From NCBI GenBank assembly GCA_015058215.1, contig SVCU01000014.1, positions 1-55,361 of the forward strand: DNA of 55,361 nt. The letters run 5' to 3'. The notes beneath the pieces are model-generated. The model was not told the DNA's origin and ran no database searches. It saw nothing but the letters and a program-made list of their open reading frames with translations. This DNA is from Clostridiales bacterium. GTDB lineage: Bacteria; Bacillota; Clostridia; Peptostreptococcales; Anaerovoracaceae. Position numbers and translations under genes: made by a program. Of the stretch, positions 31,528 to 41,218 are shown in pieces (the first letter of the stretch is position 1; each line of letters starts with the position of its first letter).

Positions 31528-32406
31528 ATGAATATCGAACCTAATACGATCCGCAGCACGCCGCCTTACCAGGATGGTCTTTTTCGTATACTTTTTTCGG
31601 ATAAGGAGCATCTTCTGGAACTCTACAATGCCGTCACCGGTTCCAATTACGGGCCGGAGGCCGAGGTGGAGATCACCACGCTGGATTCCGAGATCTTCGA
31701 TCGCCGCAAAAATGACATCTCGTTTTTGCTGAACGGCCGGCTCATCGTCTTTTTAGAGCAGCAGTCCACCGTCAATCGCAACATGCCGCTGCGATTTTTA
31801 CTGTACTGCGCCAAGACTTATGGTATAATGGTGCCGCAAGGTAAAATCTACAGATCGAAAGTGGTGCCGCTTCCCAAGCCCCAGTTCTTCGTATTCTATA
31901 CCGGCACAGAAGATATGCCGGCAGCTGAAACAATGCACCTGTCCGAGTGTTTCCCGGAAGGTGACGAGGAACTGACCCTGGAACTGGCGGTCAAGTGCTT
32001 CAATATCAGCCACCCCCGCGGGGCGGCCATGCTGGAGCGCAGCCGGACCCTGCAGGGGTACAGTTTCCTGCTGCAGCAGATCCGTCAGGAACGGCAAAAG
32101 GGCAAAGGGCTTACCGAAGCCATCAATGCAGCCATTCAGCGGTGCAAAGAGGAAGCATACCTGACCACTTTCCTGAGCCAATACGAAGGAGAGGTGCGAG
32201 GCATGCTGTTCCGCTACTTAAACGACGATGAATTCCGCGAATTCTATTCCAAGAACGCCTACGAAGACGGCCATGAAGACGGCAGAGCCGAAGGCCGCGA
32301 AGAAGAGCGGCTGAAGCTGGCCGCCGGTATGAAGGCCAAGGGCATCCCCGCAGAAACCATCTGCGAGATCACCGGCCTCAGCCAGGAAGAAATCACTGCC
32401 CTGTAA
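31528..32406 (+). CDS. Rpn-family PD-(D/E)xK nuclease / putative transposase
   Basis: 292 residues. The opening (YQDGLFRILFSDKEHLLELYNAVTG) and the segment KNDISFLLNGRLIVFLEQQSTVNRNMPLR are typical of the Rpn (YhgA-like) family, with Asp and Glu-x-Gln of a PD-(D/E)xK nuclease core. The C-terminus ends with the repetitive charged helix DGHEDGRAEGREEERLKLA and a short helical module (IPAETICEITGLSQEEI) common in clostridial members. Such proteins promote RecA-independent recombination and are often present in many copies per genome. Monocistronic, with its own promoter and terminator. Host function not established. Confidence 0.88.
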   Translation: MNIEPNTIRSTPPYQDGLFRILFSDKEHLLELYNAVTGSNYGPEAEVEITTLDSEIFDRRKNDISFLLNGRLIVFLEQQSTVNRNMPLRFLLYCAKTYGIMVPQGKIYRSKVVPLPKPQFFVFYTGTEDMPAAETMHLSECFPEGDEELTLELAVKCFNISHPRGAAMLERSRTLQGYSFLLQQIRQERQKGKGLTEAINAAIQRCKEEAYLTTFLSQYEGEVRGMLFRYLNDDEFREFYSKNAYEDGHEDGRAEGREEERLKLAAGMKAKGIPAETICEITGLSQEEITAL

Positions 32407-32445
32407 AAACGCCAAGGTCAAGTGGCAAATCTCTTAATCTACAAA

Positions 32446-32487
32446 AAAGGGAAGGGAGAACTCATGACGAGTTCTCCCCTCCCTTTT
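32446..32487. terminator. Bidirectional terminator
   Basis: GGGAGAACTC (32454-32463) pairs with GAGTTCTCCC (32469-32478). The stem is extended by AAAAAAGG and CCTTTTT. It serves the Rpn gene and thiI. Confidence 0.9.
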
Positions 32488-32554
32488 TGTAATCAATCCA
32501 TCAAATGGAACTTTACTTTTCCGGATAGTCCATAACCGGCTTGGTCCAATCCCC

Positions 32555-33742
32555 TTAGTCTACCGGATTGATGACGGTGACTTCGTCTGCTGCCAGGGCA
32601 GCTTCGATCAGGGCTTCGCAGTCCAGCTTGCTTTCGCTCTGCAGGATCTGTTCCAGGCGGGGCTTGGTCTTGGGATGCTTGGGCAGGAAGACGGTGCAGC
32701 AGTCTTCATAGGGCAGAATGGAGGTTTCGAAAGTACCAATCTCCTGGGCCTTTTCGATGATGTCTACCTTATCCATGGCGATCAGAGGACGCATAACGGG
32801 CATGGAGACGCAGGCATCGGTAACCACCAGGGCTTCTGCGGTCTGACTGGCCACCTGACCGATGTTTTCACCGGTGATCAGCATCATGCAGCCGTTGTTG
32901 CGGGCCACCCGTTCGGCGATCTTCATCATGAAGCGGCGCACCAGAATGGTGGTTTCTTCTTCGGGGCAGTTTGCCACGATCTGTTCCTGGATGGGCAGCA
33001 GATTGATGCTGTGGATGCGGAAGCGGCCGCAGTAGGAGGCCAGAATGGTGGCGAGATCCTTCACCTTTTCGAAAGCCCGTTCGCTGGTGTAAGGGTAGGA
33101 GTGGAAGTGCACGGTTTCGATCAGCATACCGCGCTTGGCCATCATGAATGCAGCCACAGGGCTGTCGATGCCGCCGGAGAGCAGCACCATCCCCTTTCCG
33201 TTGGTACCCAGGGGCAGACCGCCGAAGGCAGAGATCTTCTGCTCGTAAATATAGGTCTTATCCCGGCGCACATGGACGAAAATGCGGCAGTCCGGTTCGT
33301 GCACATCCACCTTCAGCACCTTGCAGGTCACCAGGATGCGGGCACCCACTTTGCGGGCGATCTCCGGGGACTGCAGGGGGAAGGTTTTATCGGAGCGGCG
33401 GGCCTCCACCTTGAAGGTGTACATGTTGGGGCGCTTTTCCATCAGGGCCAGCATATAGTCTGCGGCACCTTTCTGGATGGATTCCATATCGCTTTCCACT
33501 TCCACAGCGGGACTGATGGAGTCTACGCCGAAAACGCGGGACACTTCTTTGATCACCGTTTCCTGGGGAACTTCCGGCAGGGTGCGGACGAAGACCATCC
33601 CTTCGCTTCTGACCACTTCCGTTTCCGGGTACTTTTTCATGATCTTGCGGACCCGGTCCACCAGCATCCGTTCGAAGTAGGATTTATTGAGGCCTTTCAG
33701 GGCCACCTCGCCCATGCGGACGATGTATACGTTTTTTTCCAT
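32555..33742 (-). CDS. thiI: tRNA 4-thiouridine synthase ThiI
   Basis: 395 residues without a C-terminal rhodanese domain, the usual Firmicutes form. A ferredoxin-like plus THUMP region (about 1-165) leads to the PP-loop VLLSGGIDSPVAAFMMAKRG (about 185-204). It adenylates U8 of tRNA and transfers sulfur to give 4-thiouridine, taking sulfur from the cysteine desulfurase encoded 10 bases upstream. Pairing of these two genes in one operon is a well-known arrangement. The start ATG follows AAGGAG. Confidence 0.96.
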   Translation of the reverse strand: MEKNVYIVRMGEVALKGLNKSYFERMLVDRVRKIMKKYPETEVVRSEGMVFVRTLPEVPQETVIKEVSRVFGVDSISPAVEVESDMESIQKGAADYMLALMEKRPNMYTFKVEARRSDKTFPLQSPEIARKVGARILVTCKVLKVDVHEPDCRIFVHVRRDKTYIYEQKISAFGGLPLGTNGKGMVLLSGGIDSPVAAFMMAKRGMLIETVHFHSYPYTSERAFEKVKDLATILASYCGRFRIHSINLLPIQEQIVANCPEEETTILVRRFMMKIAERVARNNGCMMLITGENIGQVASQTAEALVVTDACVSMPVMRPLIAMDKVDIIEKAQEIGTFETSILPYEDCCTVFLPKHPKTKPRLEQILQSESKLDCEALIEAALAADEVTVINPVD

Positions 33743-33752
33743 TCTTTCTCCT

Positions 33753-34970
33753 TTATCTTCTTCTCATCAGTCTCCGCATGGAAGCGACGATTTTGGACAG
33801 TTCTTCCACCACCTGATCCATCTGCTCCGGGGTATTGTCGCCAGAGAGGCTAAAGCGGATGGCTCCTTCCACCTGATCGAAGGAAAGGCCTGCGGCCTGC
33901 AGCACGTGGCTGCCCTTCTTCTTGGAGTTGGAGGAACAGGCAGAACCGGTGGAAACGTAAATATCTTTCTGTTCCAGACTGTGCAGCAGCACTTCGCCCC
34001 GGCAGCCCAGGAAACTGACGTTCAGGATGGCAGGGCAGCAGAGGATGTCTTCTTCCGCCAGTCCCCTGGCCCCCTCCGCGTACGGAATCCCGTTCCCGGT
34101 GTAAGCCTTTACAGGGCTGTTGATGGTGATGTCGGGGATCTGTGCCAGCAGACCCTCCATGAGGCGCTGCCGTGCAGCGGCCATTGCCAATTGACGATCT
34201 TCGCCTTCTTCCTGCAGAATTCGGGCGGCTTCCCCAAAGCCGGCAATGCCGGGCATATTTTCTGTGCCGGAGCGGAAGCCTCTTTCCTGGCCGCCGCCGT
34301 ACACAAAGGGCTGCAGATGCAGGTTTTCGCGCACCCAGAGTGCACCGACCCCTTTCGGGCCATGGACCTTATGGGCACTGATGGAAGCCGCGTCCACAAG
34401 GCCGGTTCCCAGAGCCATGTTGACCTTACCGTACGCCTGCACACCGTCGGTATGCAGCAGAGCTTTGGTCTTGCTCCGCACCATCTGTGAAATCTCCTTG
34501 ATGGGGAAAATGGTGCCCAGCTCGTTGTTGACCGCCATCATGGAAACCAGGATGGTATCTTCCGTCAATTCCTCTTCCAGCTGTGCAAGGTCGGGGAACC
34601 CCTGGTGGTCAGTTCGTATATAGGCGATAGAGAATCCGTTCTCCGAGAGCGCTCTGCAGGCTTCCAGCACTGCGGGATGCTCGCCGTCAGACGTGATGAT
34701 TTTCTTTCCCCTGCGGCTTCCGGCGCGTGCCATGGAGAACAGAGCCGTATTGTCGGCCTCCGTTCCGCTGCCGGTGAAGGTGATTTCGGTATCCTTGACC
34801 CCCAGAGACGCTGTCACGGCCTTTCGTGCCCCTTTCAGGGTCTTTTCGGCGGTGAGCCCCAGACGATGCAGGGAAGAGGGGTTCCCGAAATCTTCCTCCA
34901 TGGCGGCTGCCACTGCGGCGGTCACCCGGGGAAGGGGTTTGGTTGTTGCGCTGTTATCCAGATAAATCAT
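33753..34970 (-). CDS. Cysteine desulfurase (NifS/IscS type)
   Basis: 405 residues from ATG 34970, opening MIYLDNSATTKP, the classic start of the family; an upstream in-frame TTG is not needed. The PLP lysine is in SISAHKVHGPKGVGALWV (near 200). The catalytic cysteine segment is STGSACSSNSKKKGSHVL (near 350), the short-loop group I form. It converts L-cysteine to alanine and hands persulfide to ThiI (inference from the operon) and perhaps to other acceptors. Confidence 0.95.
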   Translation of the reverse strand: MIYLDNSATTKPLPRVTAAVAAAMEEDFGNPSSLHRLGLTAEKTLKGARKAVTASLGVKDTEITFTGSGTEADNTALFSMARAGSRRGKKIITSDGEHPAVLEACRALSENGFSIAYIRTDHQGFPDLAQLEEELTEDTILVSMMAVNNELGTIFPIKEISQMVRSKTKALLHTDGVQAYGKVNMALGTGLVDAASISAHKVHGPKGVGALWVRENLHLQPFVYGGGQERGFRSGTENMPGIAGFGEAARILQEEGEDRQLAMAAARQRLMEGLLAQIPDITINSPVKAYTGNGIPYAEGARGLAEEDILCCPAILNVSFLGCRGEVLLHSLEQKDIYVSTGSACSSNSKKKGSHVLQAAGLSFDQVEGAIRFSLSGDNTPEQMDQVVEELSKIVASMRRLMRRR

Positions 34971-35009
34971 GTTATTCTCTGCTTTCTTTTGCAATTTGCA
35001 TACATAATT

Positions 35010-35038
35010 ATTATACTCGTACTGCGCTTTCTTGTCCA
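35010..35038 (-). promoter_or_regulatory. Promoter of the desulfurase-thiI operon
   Basis: On the minus strand TGGACA (35033-35038), 17 nt and TATAAT (35010-35015). Confidence 0.8.
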
Positions 35039-35047
35039 GTAAAGTTC

Positions 35048-35079
35048 AAAAGGCTGCACCGGTTAAGGTGCAGCCTTTG
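35048..35079 (-). terminator. Terminator after the trigger-factor-like gene
   Basis: AAAGGCTGCACC (35049-35060) pairs with GGTGCAGCCTTT (35067-35078). It lies 10 bases after the stop at 35089. Confidence 0.85.
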
Positions 35080-35088
35080 GTTTCTGTT

Positions 35089-36231
35089 TTATTGGAAGAT
35101 CACTGCTTCCACCAGCTTGTCCATGGCCATGTTGTTGAGAACGATCATGTTCACATAGGGCATGCCATAGGCGGTGATGACTTCACTGTAATCTTCGCTG
35201 CCGGAACTTTCCTTGAAGTATGCCTTGCGGTCTTCTTCGGTGACCTTCAGGCCTTCCTTTTCGGCAACTGCCTGCATCACCAGGAAGTACTGTGCGGTTT
35301 CCTTGTAGGCATCCTGGTAGAGAACGTCCATGTCTTCGAAGGTTTCGACGCCGTAGGCAACGTACATACCCAGAATGGTGGCCAGATCCATCTTATAGTA
35401 GTTTGCCAGGGTTTCGAAGTAGAAGTGATTGCCTTCCTTCTGGTATTCCACCATTTCTTCGGGAACTTCGGAAACTACGGAGTTATCGATCAGCCAGTCT
35501 TCGATCAGAGGCAGCAGCTTTGCTTCGTAAAGATCCTTTTCGATCTTGGCTCTCATTTCTGCCACGGTGGTCCACAGATAGGTTTCCTGCAGTTTTTCCT
35601 TTACGAAGGTGTCGGTGAGTTCGGGCAGCTTTTCTTCCACGATGAAGTTGATGGTGGTGAGGAATCTGGCATCCTTGCCGTTTACTTCTTCATTGCCGTA
35701 ATCTTCGGGGAAGGTGACTTCCACGTAGAAGGTGTCGCCGGGCTTGTGGCCAATCAGCTGTTCCAGGAAATCATCGATGTAAGAGGTGACGCCGATGGTC
35801 ACTTCGGTGCCGGCACCGTTGGTGCTGCCGTTGGCGAATTCTTTGTCGTCGATGAACCCGATGTAGTCGATGTTAACGGTATCGCCATCAGCGATCACGC
35901 CTTCTTTGATTTCCAGCTTTTCGACGTACTTTTGCAGGATCGTGTTGATTTCTTCCTGCATTTCGTCTTCAGTAACGGTAACGTCAGCCTTCTTGATGAC
36001 CAGAGTGCTGAAATCGGGCAGGGTAACAAGATCCAGCGCAGTGAGGCCTTCCCACATACCTTCGTCGGTAATGCCGTCGCTGTAGGTGAAGCCGGTGCTG
36101 CTGCTGCTGATACCGGTGCCGGTGCCGGAACCGGAGCCCTTTCCTTCTTCTTCGTTCTTGCAGCCGGTGAAAGTACCCAGCAGCAGGATCAGAACCAAAC
36201 CAAGACAAAGAACTTTCTTGAGGTTGTTCAT
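35089..36231 (-). CDS. Lipoprotein related to trigger factor (FKBP PPIase plus chaperone-like C-terminus)
   Basis: 380 residues. A signal peptide ends in lipobox FTGC (residues 21-24), followed by a Gly/Ser/Thr linker, so the protein should be anchored outside the membrane. After a short N-terminal part, an FKBP-type domain is recognised: VIADGDTVNIDYIGFIDDKEF, then FLEQLIGHKPGDTFYVEVTFPEDYGNEEVNGKDARFLTTINFI. The remaining 180 residues match the helical trigger-factor C-terminal arms (LYEAKLLPLIEDWLIDNSVVSEVPEEMVEY). The ribosome-binding domain of cytosolic trigger factor is absent. It is likely a post-translocation folding catalyst, comparable in place to PrsA. A minus-strand TATAAT at 36284-36289 lies upstream. 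Confidence 0.85.
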   Translation of the reverse strand: MNNLKKVLCLGLVLILLLGTFTGCKNEEEGKGSGSGTGTGISSSSTGFTYSDGITDEGMWEGLTALDLVTLPDFSTLVIKKADVTVTEDEMQEEINTILQKYVEKLEIKEGVIADGDTVNIDYIGFIDDKEFANGSTNGAGTEVTIGVTSYIDDFLEQLIGHKPGDTFYVEVTFPEDYGNEEVNGKDARFLTTINFIVEEKLPELTDTFVKEKLQETYLWTTVAEMRAKIEKDLYEAKLLPLIEDWLIDNSVVSEVPEEMVEYQKEGNHFYFETLANYYKMDLATILGMYVAYGVETFEDMDVLYQDAYKETAQYFLVMQAVAEKEGLKVTEEDRKAYFKESSGSEDYSEVITAYGMPYVNMIVLNNMAMDKLVEAVIFQ

Positions 36232-36283
36232 GTCGTTTTTCTCCTTTTCGTTGGCCCCTTTTGAGGCACATAATACATGGGGT

Positions 36284-36312
36284 ATTATACACGATTTTTA
36301 CAGGTGTGAAAA
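36284..36312 (-). promoter_or_regulatory. Promoter of the trigger-factor-like lipoprotein
   Basis: On the minus strand TATAAT (36284-36289) is preceded at 17 nt by TTTTCA. Confidence 0.6.
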
Positions 36313-36353
36313 GTCTTTTGTATTCAAAAACACGCAGTTTTCATATTTGCAGG

Positions 36354-36476
36354 GTGGGATCCGGCCCTCCGGGAGCGGGCGGCCGGATCCCACAGCCGGA
36401 GGCCGGCCAGGTGCAAAATCCGGCCGGCCTCCGGCCATTAAAAAAGCTCCGTGTCTTCCAACAACGGAGCTTTTTT
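36354..36476 (-). terminator. Terminator of the ribosomal protein cluster plus two GC-rich hairpins
   Basis: Reading with the operon, the first hairpin is AAAAAGCTCCGT/ACGGAGCTTTTT (36441-36475), a classical terminator 25 bases after the rplQ stop. Beyond it lie two long perfect stems: CCGGAGGCCGGCC (36396-36408) with GGCCGGCCTCCGG (36422-36434), and GTGGGATCCGGCC (36354-36366) with GGCCGGATCCCAC (36381-36393). Confidence 0.85.
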
Positions 36477-36500
36477 CTTCATGTATTCGCGTCTAATGAA

Positions 36501-36842
36501 TTAGACAAGTTCCACGAAAACCACTTCGGCTGCGTCGCCCTGACGGGGGCCCAGCTTCAGGATTCTGGTGTAGCCGCCATTTCTGTCGGCATACTTGGGA
36601 GCGATATCATCGAACAGCTTCTTGACGACATCTTCGTCCAGAATGAAGGCGAGAGCCTGTCTTCTGGCGTGCAGATCGCCACGCTTGCCCAGGGTGATCA
36701 TCTTTTCAGCTACTCTTCTGGCTTCCTTAGCTCTGGTTACGGTAGTGGTGATCCGGCCTTCTCTCAGCAGATCGGTAACCAGGTTGCGGAGCATGAGCTT
36801 TCTGTGAGCGCTGGTTACGCCCAGTTTTCTATAGCCCGGCAT
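36501..36842 (-). CDS. rplQ: 50S ribosomal protein L17
   Basis: 113 residues, the normal bacterial length. It opens [22 protein letters not shown] (family-typical) and contains [25 protein letters not shown]17 is a late-binding protein near the exit tunnel. Last gene of the cluster, 17 bases after rpoA, and followed by the terminator. Confidence 0.98.
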   Translation of the reverse strand: MPGYRKLGVTSAHRKLMLRNLVTDLLREGRITTTVTRAKEARRVAEKMITLGKRGDLHARRQALAFILDEDVVKKLFDDIAPKYADRNGGYTRILKLGPRQGDAAEVVFVELV

Positions 36843-36859
36843 GTCCTATTCCTCCTTGA

Positions 36860-37807
36860 TTATTCGTCACTGGGCTTCAGTCCGAGGCCCAATTCTTCCA
36901 GTTTGTGCTTGACTTCGTCCAGAGACTTCTTGCCCAGGTTGCGAACCTTCATCATATCGTCTTCGGTACGATGCGTCAGTTCTTCAACGGTGTTGATAGA
37001 AGCTCTCTTCAGGCAGTTGTAGGAACGAACAGACAGCTCCAGCTCTTCAATGGTCATTTCCAGAGCCTTTTCTTTCTGGTCTTCTTCCTTTTCTACCATG
37101 ATTTCAACGTCGCCAATGTTGTCGGTCAGATCGATGAACAGTTTCAGATGTTCTTCCATGATCTTGGCACCGATGGAAACGCCTTCCTCAGGGGAAATGC
37201 TTCCGTCGGTCCAGATTTCCAGAACCAGTCTGTCATAGTCGGTGACCTGGCCAACACGGGTGTTTTCAACCGTGAAGTTTACCTTCCGTACGGGAGTGTA
37301 AATGGAGTCCACGGGGATCACACCGATGGGAGTAGCATCGGTCTTGTTATTTTCAGCCAAGACGTAGCCACGGCCCTTAGACAGGTTGAGCTCCATAACC
37401 AGTTCGGCACCTTCGTCCAAAGTGGCGATGTGGAGATCGGGGTTGAAAATTTCCAGCCCGCTGTCTGCGATGATATCGGCAGCAGTAACTTCCTTGGGAC
37501 CAACAGCATTGATCACGACTCTCTTGGTATTTTCGGTAGTCAGACGTACTGCCAGTCTCTTCAGATTGAGGATGATCTCAGTCACATCTTCCTTTACACC
37601 GGGAATGGTGGAGAATTCGTGGAGGACCCCATCGATCTTGATGGAAGTAACGGCTGCGCCGGGCAGGCTCGAGAGCAGGATGCGTCTCAAGCTGTTGCCC
37701 AGAGTAATGCCATAACCTCTTTCCAAAGGTTCAACGATGAATTTACCGTAATTCTTGTCGTCTTCAGAGTACACGCATTCAATTGTCGGCTTTTCAATTT
37801 CGATCAT
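36860..37807 (-). CDS. rpoA: RNA polymerase alpha subunit
   Basis: 315 residues. The N-terminal assembly domain shows [53 protein letters not shown]. The C-terminal DNA/UP-element domain has [48 protein letters not shown]. It forms the dimer scaffold of RNA polymerase. AAGGAGG upstream of ATG; 37 bases after rpsD. Confidence 0.98.
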   Translation of the reverse strand: MIEIEKPTIECVYSEDDKNYGKFIVEPLERGYGITLGNSLRRILLSSLPGAAVTSIKIDGVLHEFSTIPGVKEDVTEIILNLKRLAVRLTTENTKRVVINAVGPKEVTAADIIADSGLEIFNPDLHIATLDEGAELVMELNLSKGRGYVLAENNKTDATPIGVIPVDSIYTPVRKVNFTVENTRVGQVTDYDRLVLEIWTDGSISPEEGVSIGAKIMEEHLKLFIDLTDNIGDVEIMVEKEEDQKEKALEMTIEELELSVRSYNCLKRASINTVEELTHRTEDDMMKVRNLGKKSLDEVKHKLEELGLGLKPSDE

Positions 37808-37844
37808 TGCAAAACCCTCCTTGCATTTAGGTACTAACTGTTAA

Positions 37845-38468
37845 CTACTTGGAGTAGAGTTCGACGATCAGGTGTTCTGCTACGGGAGTATCGATATCCT
37901 CTCTTCTCGGCATAGCAACGACCTTGCCTTCCAACTTGTCAACGTCAACGGTGATCCAGCTGGGAGTGCTGATGGCCATATCACGGATTTCCTTGAACTT
38001 GGGAGAAGAAGTGCTCTTCTCTTTTACTTTGATCACATCGCCGGCCTTCACGGTGAAGGAGGGAATGTTCTGCTTTCTGCCGTTTACTACGAAGTGGCCG
38101 TGTCTTACCAGCTGGCGAGCTTCCTTTCTGGAGGAAGCGAAGCCCATTCTGAACACTGCGTTGTCCAGTCTGGTTTCCAGCATGATCAGCAGGTTTTCAC
38201 CAGCCTGACCCTTCTGAGCAGCTGCTTTTTCGAAATAATTGTGGAACTGAGTTTCCTGAATGCCGTAGAAGCGCTTTGCCTTCTGCTTTTCACGGAGCTG
38301 CAGGCCGTAGTTGGACATCTTGGCCTTTCTGCCCTGGCCGTGCTGGCCGGGAGCATAAGCTCTCTTTTCCAGAGCGCACTTGCTGCTGTAGCATCTTTCG
38401 CCCTTCAGGAACAGTTTCTGACCTTCTCTTCTGCAAAGTCTGCAGGAAGGACCTGTATATCTAGACAT
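37845..38468 (-). CDS. rpsD: 30S ribosomal protein S4
   Basis: 207 residues. The N-terminus [23 protein letters not shown] carries the zinc-type cysteine pair with a later cysteine ([11 protein letters not shown]). The S4 RNA-binding domain follows ([45 protein letters not shown]). A primary 16S binder. In this group S4 lies within the alpha operon, between rpsK and rpoA. Confidence 0.98.
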   Translation of the reverse strand: MSRYTGPSCRLCRREGQKLFLKGERCYSSKCALEKRAYAPGQHGQGRKAKMSNYGLQLREKQKAKRFYGIQETQFHNYFEKAAAQKGQAGENLLIMLETRLDNAVFRMGFASSRKEARQLVRHGHFVVNGRKQNIPSFTVKAGDVIKVKEKSTSSPKFKEIRDMAISTPSWITVDVDKLEGKVVAMPRREDIDTPVAEHLIVELYSK

Positions 38469-38488
38469 ATTAACTTACCTTCCTTTCC

Positions 38489-38884
38489 TCAAACTCTTCT
38501 TCTCTTGGGAGGTCTGCAACCATTGTGGGGGATGGGAGTGATATCCTTGATCAGGGTGATTTCCAGACCTGCAGCCTGCAGAGCTCTGATAGCTGCTTCA
38601 CGGCCGGAACCGGGGCCCTTTACATAAACTTCAACAACCTTCAGACCATGTTCCATTGCGCCCTTAGCTGCGGTGTCTGCAGCCATCTGAGCAGCGAAGG
38701 GAGTGGACTTTCTGGAGCCCTTGAAGCCCAGGGAACCAGCGCTGGACCAGGACAGTGCATTACCGTTCAGGTCAGTCAGGGTTACCAGGGTATTGTTGAA
38801 GGTAGACTGAATATGGGCCTGGCCCTTTTCAATGTCCTTACGTTCTCTTCTCTTTTTGCGTACGGTTTTCTTTACCTGTGCCAT
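38489..38884 (-). CDS. rpsK: 30S ribosomal protein S11
   Basis: 131 residues. [30 protein letters not shown] and the C-terminal [26 protein letters not shown] are hallmark S11 sequences. It forms part of the mRNA exit region of the platform. It begins 16 bases after rpsM. Confidence 0.98.
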   Translation of the reverse strand: MAQVKKTVRKKRRERKDIEKGQAHIQSTFNNTLVTLTDLNGNALSWSSAGSLGFKGSRKSTPFAAQMAADTAAKGAMEHGLKVVEVYVKGPGSGREAAIRALQAAGLEITLIKDITPIPHNGCRPPKRRRV

Positions 38885-38900
38885 TTCGTTCTACCCTCCT

Positions 38901-39269
38901 TTACTTCTTCTTGCGGCCAACGGTCTTCTTGGGACCCTTACGGGTACGAGCGTTGGTCTTGGTCTTCTGACCACGTACGGGCAGGCCACGTCTGTGGCGG
39001 ATGCCTCTGTAGCAACCGATTTCCATCAGTCGCTTGATGTTCATGGAAACTTCTCTGCGAAGATCGCCTTCTACAGTGTATTCGGTATCGATGATCTTTC
39101 TGATGACACCGACTTCATCTTCGGACAGATCTTTTACTCTGGTATCAGGATTTACGCCAGCCTGTTCCAGAATCTTGACAGCCGTAGGTCTACCAATGCC
39201 GTAGATATAGGTCAAACCGATTTCTACGCGCTTTTCCTTCGGCAGGTCAACACCGGCAATACGAGCCAT
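38901..39269 (-). CDS. rpsM: 30S ribosomal protein S13
   Basis: 122 residues. Starts [26 protein letters not shown] and ends with the basic tail [24 protein letters not shown], which contacts P-site tRNA. The gap of 155 bases to rpmJ upstream is one of the few long gaps in the cluster and holds no gene. Confidence 0.98.
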   Translation of the reverse strand: MARIAGVDLPKEKRVEIGLTYIYGIGRPTAVKILEQAGVNPDTRVKDLSEDEVGVIRKIIDTEYTVEGDLRREVSMNIKRLMEIGCYRGIRHRRGLPVRGQKTKTNARTRKGPKKTVGRKKK

Positions 39270-39424
39270 TCTTGTTTTCCTCCTTTTGCTTTTTCACGCA
39301 AACTGTTCGCTTGTATTGTGAACGCCCACGCAGGCCACCCCGCCGCTTCTCAGCGGGAGAGTGTTAGCCGCACCGGCTAGGGTCGATTCATACATTCTTT
39401 GTTGTTATAACGAATGATGTAAAC

Positions 39425-39538
39425 TTAACCCTGTCTCTGCTTGTGCTTGGGGTTTTCACAGATTACCATGACTTTGCCGTTTCTCTTGATAACCTTGCAC
39501 TTTTCGCAAATGGGTTTTACAGAAGCTCTAACTTTCAT
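39425..39538 (-). CDS. rpmJ: 50S ribosomal protein L36
   Basis: 37 residues, ATG 39538 to TAA 39425. It reads [19 protein letters not shown] and goes on to [13 protein letters not shown], with the C-x2-C…C…H zinc site of the C+ form. It lies between infA and rpsM as in most Firmicutes, behind AAGGAGG. Confidence 0.97.
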   Translation of the reverse strand: MKVRASVKPICEKCKVIKRNGKVMVICENPKHKQRQG

Positions 39539-39570
39539 TATTGGATCCTCCTTAACCTCTCGGAATCTAA

Positions 39571-39789
39571 TTACTTGTCTCTCCAGGTAATTCTTCCCCT
39601 GGAAAGGTCATAAGGCGATAATTCCACTCTGACCTTGTCTCCGGGTAAGATCCTGATAAAGTTCATTCTGATCTTGCCGGAAATGTGCGCGAGCACTTCA
39701 TAACCGTTTTCCAGCTTGACGACGAACATGGCATTGGGCTGAGCTTCAAGCACAGTGCCCATTACCTCAATTACATCTTGCTTTGCCAT
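39571..39789 (-). CDS. infA: Translation initiation factor IF-1
   Basis: 72 residues, a single S1-like OB fold: [20 protein letters not shown], then [42 protein letters not shown]. The ATG at 39789 is chosen because AGGAGG lies 8 bases upstream and the family begins MAK. IF-1 occupies the A site during initiation. Confidence 0.98.
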   Translation of the reverse strand: MAKQDVIEVMGTVLEAQPNAMFVVKLENGYEVLAHISGKIRMNFIRILPGDKVRVELSPYDLSRGRITWRDK

Positions 39790-39805
39790 TGGGCGCACCT
39801 CCTTG

Positions 39806-40549
39806 TCACAGAGTCAACAAAAGCGGTTCATCTTCGGTGATCACCACGGAGTTTTCGTAGTGGGCCGAAAGCTTACCGTCCAGGGTGACCGTTGTCCAGC
39901 CATCCTGCAGCACTTCAACTTCATAAGTACCCTGATTGATCATGGGTTCGATGGCCAGCACCATGCCAGGCACCAGTCTGGGGCCGCGGCCGGGAGCGCC
40001 GTAGTTGGGAACCTGCGGATCTTCGTGCATATTGCGTCCGATCCCGTGCCCCACGAAGTCTCTTACCACCGAGAAACCGTCCGCTTCTGCCCGCACCTGA
40101 ATGGCGTGGGAGACATCGGAGAGGCGAAAGCCCGGTTTGCAGAACTTCAAGCCTTCGAAGAAGCTTTCCCGCGTTACGTCGATCAGTCTCTGGGCTTCGG
40201 GATCGATCTTGCCGACACCGAAGGTTCTGGCTGCATCGCTGTAGTAACCCTTGTAGATGGTACCCAGATCCACGCTGACGATGTCACCTTCCAGAAGCTT
40301 GCGCTTTCCGGGGATCCCGTGGACCACCTGGTCGTTTACGGAGATGCAGGCGGAAGCGGGGTAACCGCTGTAGCCCTTGAATGCGGGGATCTGTCCGCTC
40401 TTGCGGATGGTCTCCTCAACGTAACGGTCGATTTCTTTTGTTGTCATTCCCGGTTGAATGAACTGTTCCAGGGAAGCCAGCAGCTGGGCGGTGACCCGGC
40501 CTGCTTCCTTCATCAGTTCGATTTCTTCCTTCGATTTGATGATGATCAT
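39806..40549 (-). CDS. map: Methionine aminopeptidase type I
   Basis: 247 residues from ATG 40549, opening [19 protein letters not shown]. The metal site is visible: [20 protein letters not shown] (two Asp), [18 protein letters not shown] (His), [10 protein letters not shown] (Glu) and [10 protein letters not shown] (Glu). It removes the N-terminal Met from nascent proteins. It starts one base after the adk stop, so translation is coupled. Confidence 0.97.
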   Translation of the reverse strand: MIIIKSKEEIELMKEAGRVTAQLLASLEQFIQPGMTTKEIDRYVEETIRKSGQIPAFKGYSGYPASACISVNDQVVHGIPGKRKLLEGDIVSVDLGTIYKGYYSDAARTFGVGKIDPEAQRLIDVTRESFFEGLKFCKPGFRLSDVSHAIQVRAEADGFSVVRDFVGHGIGRNMHEDPQVPNYGAPGRGPRLVPGMVLAIEPMINQGTYEVEVLQDGWTTVTLDGKLSAHYENSVVITEDEPLLLTL

Positions 40550-40550
40550 A

Positions 40551-41198
40551 TTATGCCTCAAGAGCGGAGAGAATGATTTGGAATACCTGGTCCGGTCCGC
40601 CTTCGCTTTCAATGGGAACCAGTTTTCCTGCTTTCTCGTAGTAAGCGGTGAGGGGCAGAGTCTGCTCTCTGTATACCTTGAACCGGTTGCGCACGGTTGC
40701 TTCCGTGTCATCGGCTCTCTGGTACACTTCGCCGCCGCAGAGATCGCAAACGCCTTCTTGCTTGGGAGGCATTGTTTTTACATGATAGGGGGCTCCGCAT
40801 TCGCGGCAGACTCTCCGACCGGTCATACGGCCGATGAGTTCTTCCTCATCCACGCGGATATCCACCACGAAGTCCAGCTCCATGTTGGTTTCCTTGAGGA
40901 TTTCGTCGAACGCTTCTGCCTGAGGAGCGGTTCTGGGGAAGCCGTCCATGAGGAAGCCGGCTTTGCAGTCTTCTTCCTGAAGGCGGGCCTTCACCAGATC
41001 CAGAACCAGGGCGTCGGGAACCAGGTTCCCGGCGTCCATATACTCTTTGGCTTTCAGACCCAGAGGAGTCTGTGCTTTCACGTTCTTGCGGAGGATGTCC
41101 CCGGTAGAGATATGAGGGATTTGATACTTTTCGGCGATTCTAACGGCCTGAGTACCTTTACCGGCACCCGGAGGGCCGAGCAAAACCATACGTGCCAT
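40551..41198 (-). CDS. adk: Adenylate kinase
   Basis: 215 residues from ATG 41198 (GGAGG upstream). P-loop VLLGPPGAGKGTQA (5-18), the AMP-binding GFLMDGFPRTAPQAEAF, and a LID with a zinc-type four-Cys cluster (CRECG…CDLCG), typical of Gram-positive enzymes. It interconverts ATP + AMP and 2 ADP. Lies between secY and map, the common Firmicutes order. Confidence 0.98.
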   Translation of the reverse strand: MARMVLLGPPGAGKGTQAVRIAEKYQIPHISTGDILRKNVKAQTPLGLKAKEYMDAGNLVPDALVLDLVKARLQEEDCKAGFLMDGFPRTAPQAEAFDEILKETNMELDFVVDIRVDEEELIGRMTGRRVCRECGAPYHVKTMPPKQEGVCDLCGGEVYQRADDTEATVRNRFKVYREQTLPLTAYYEKAGKLVPIESEGGPDQVFQIILSALEA

Positions 41199-41218
41199 AG
41201 TGTACCTCCTCAAACTTC

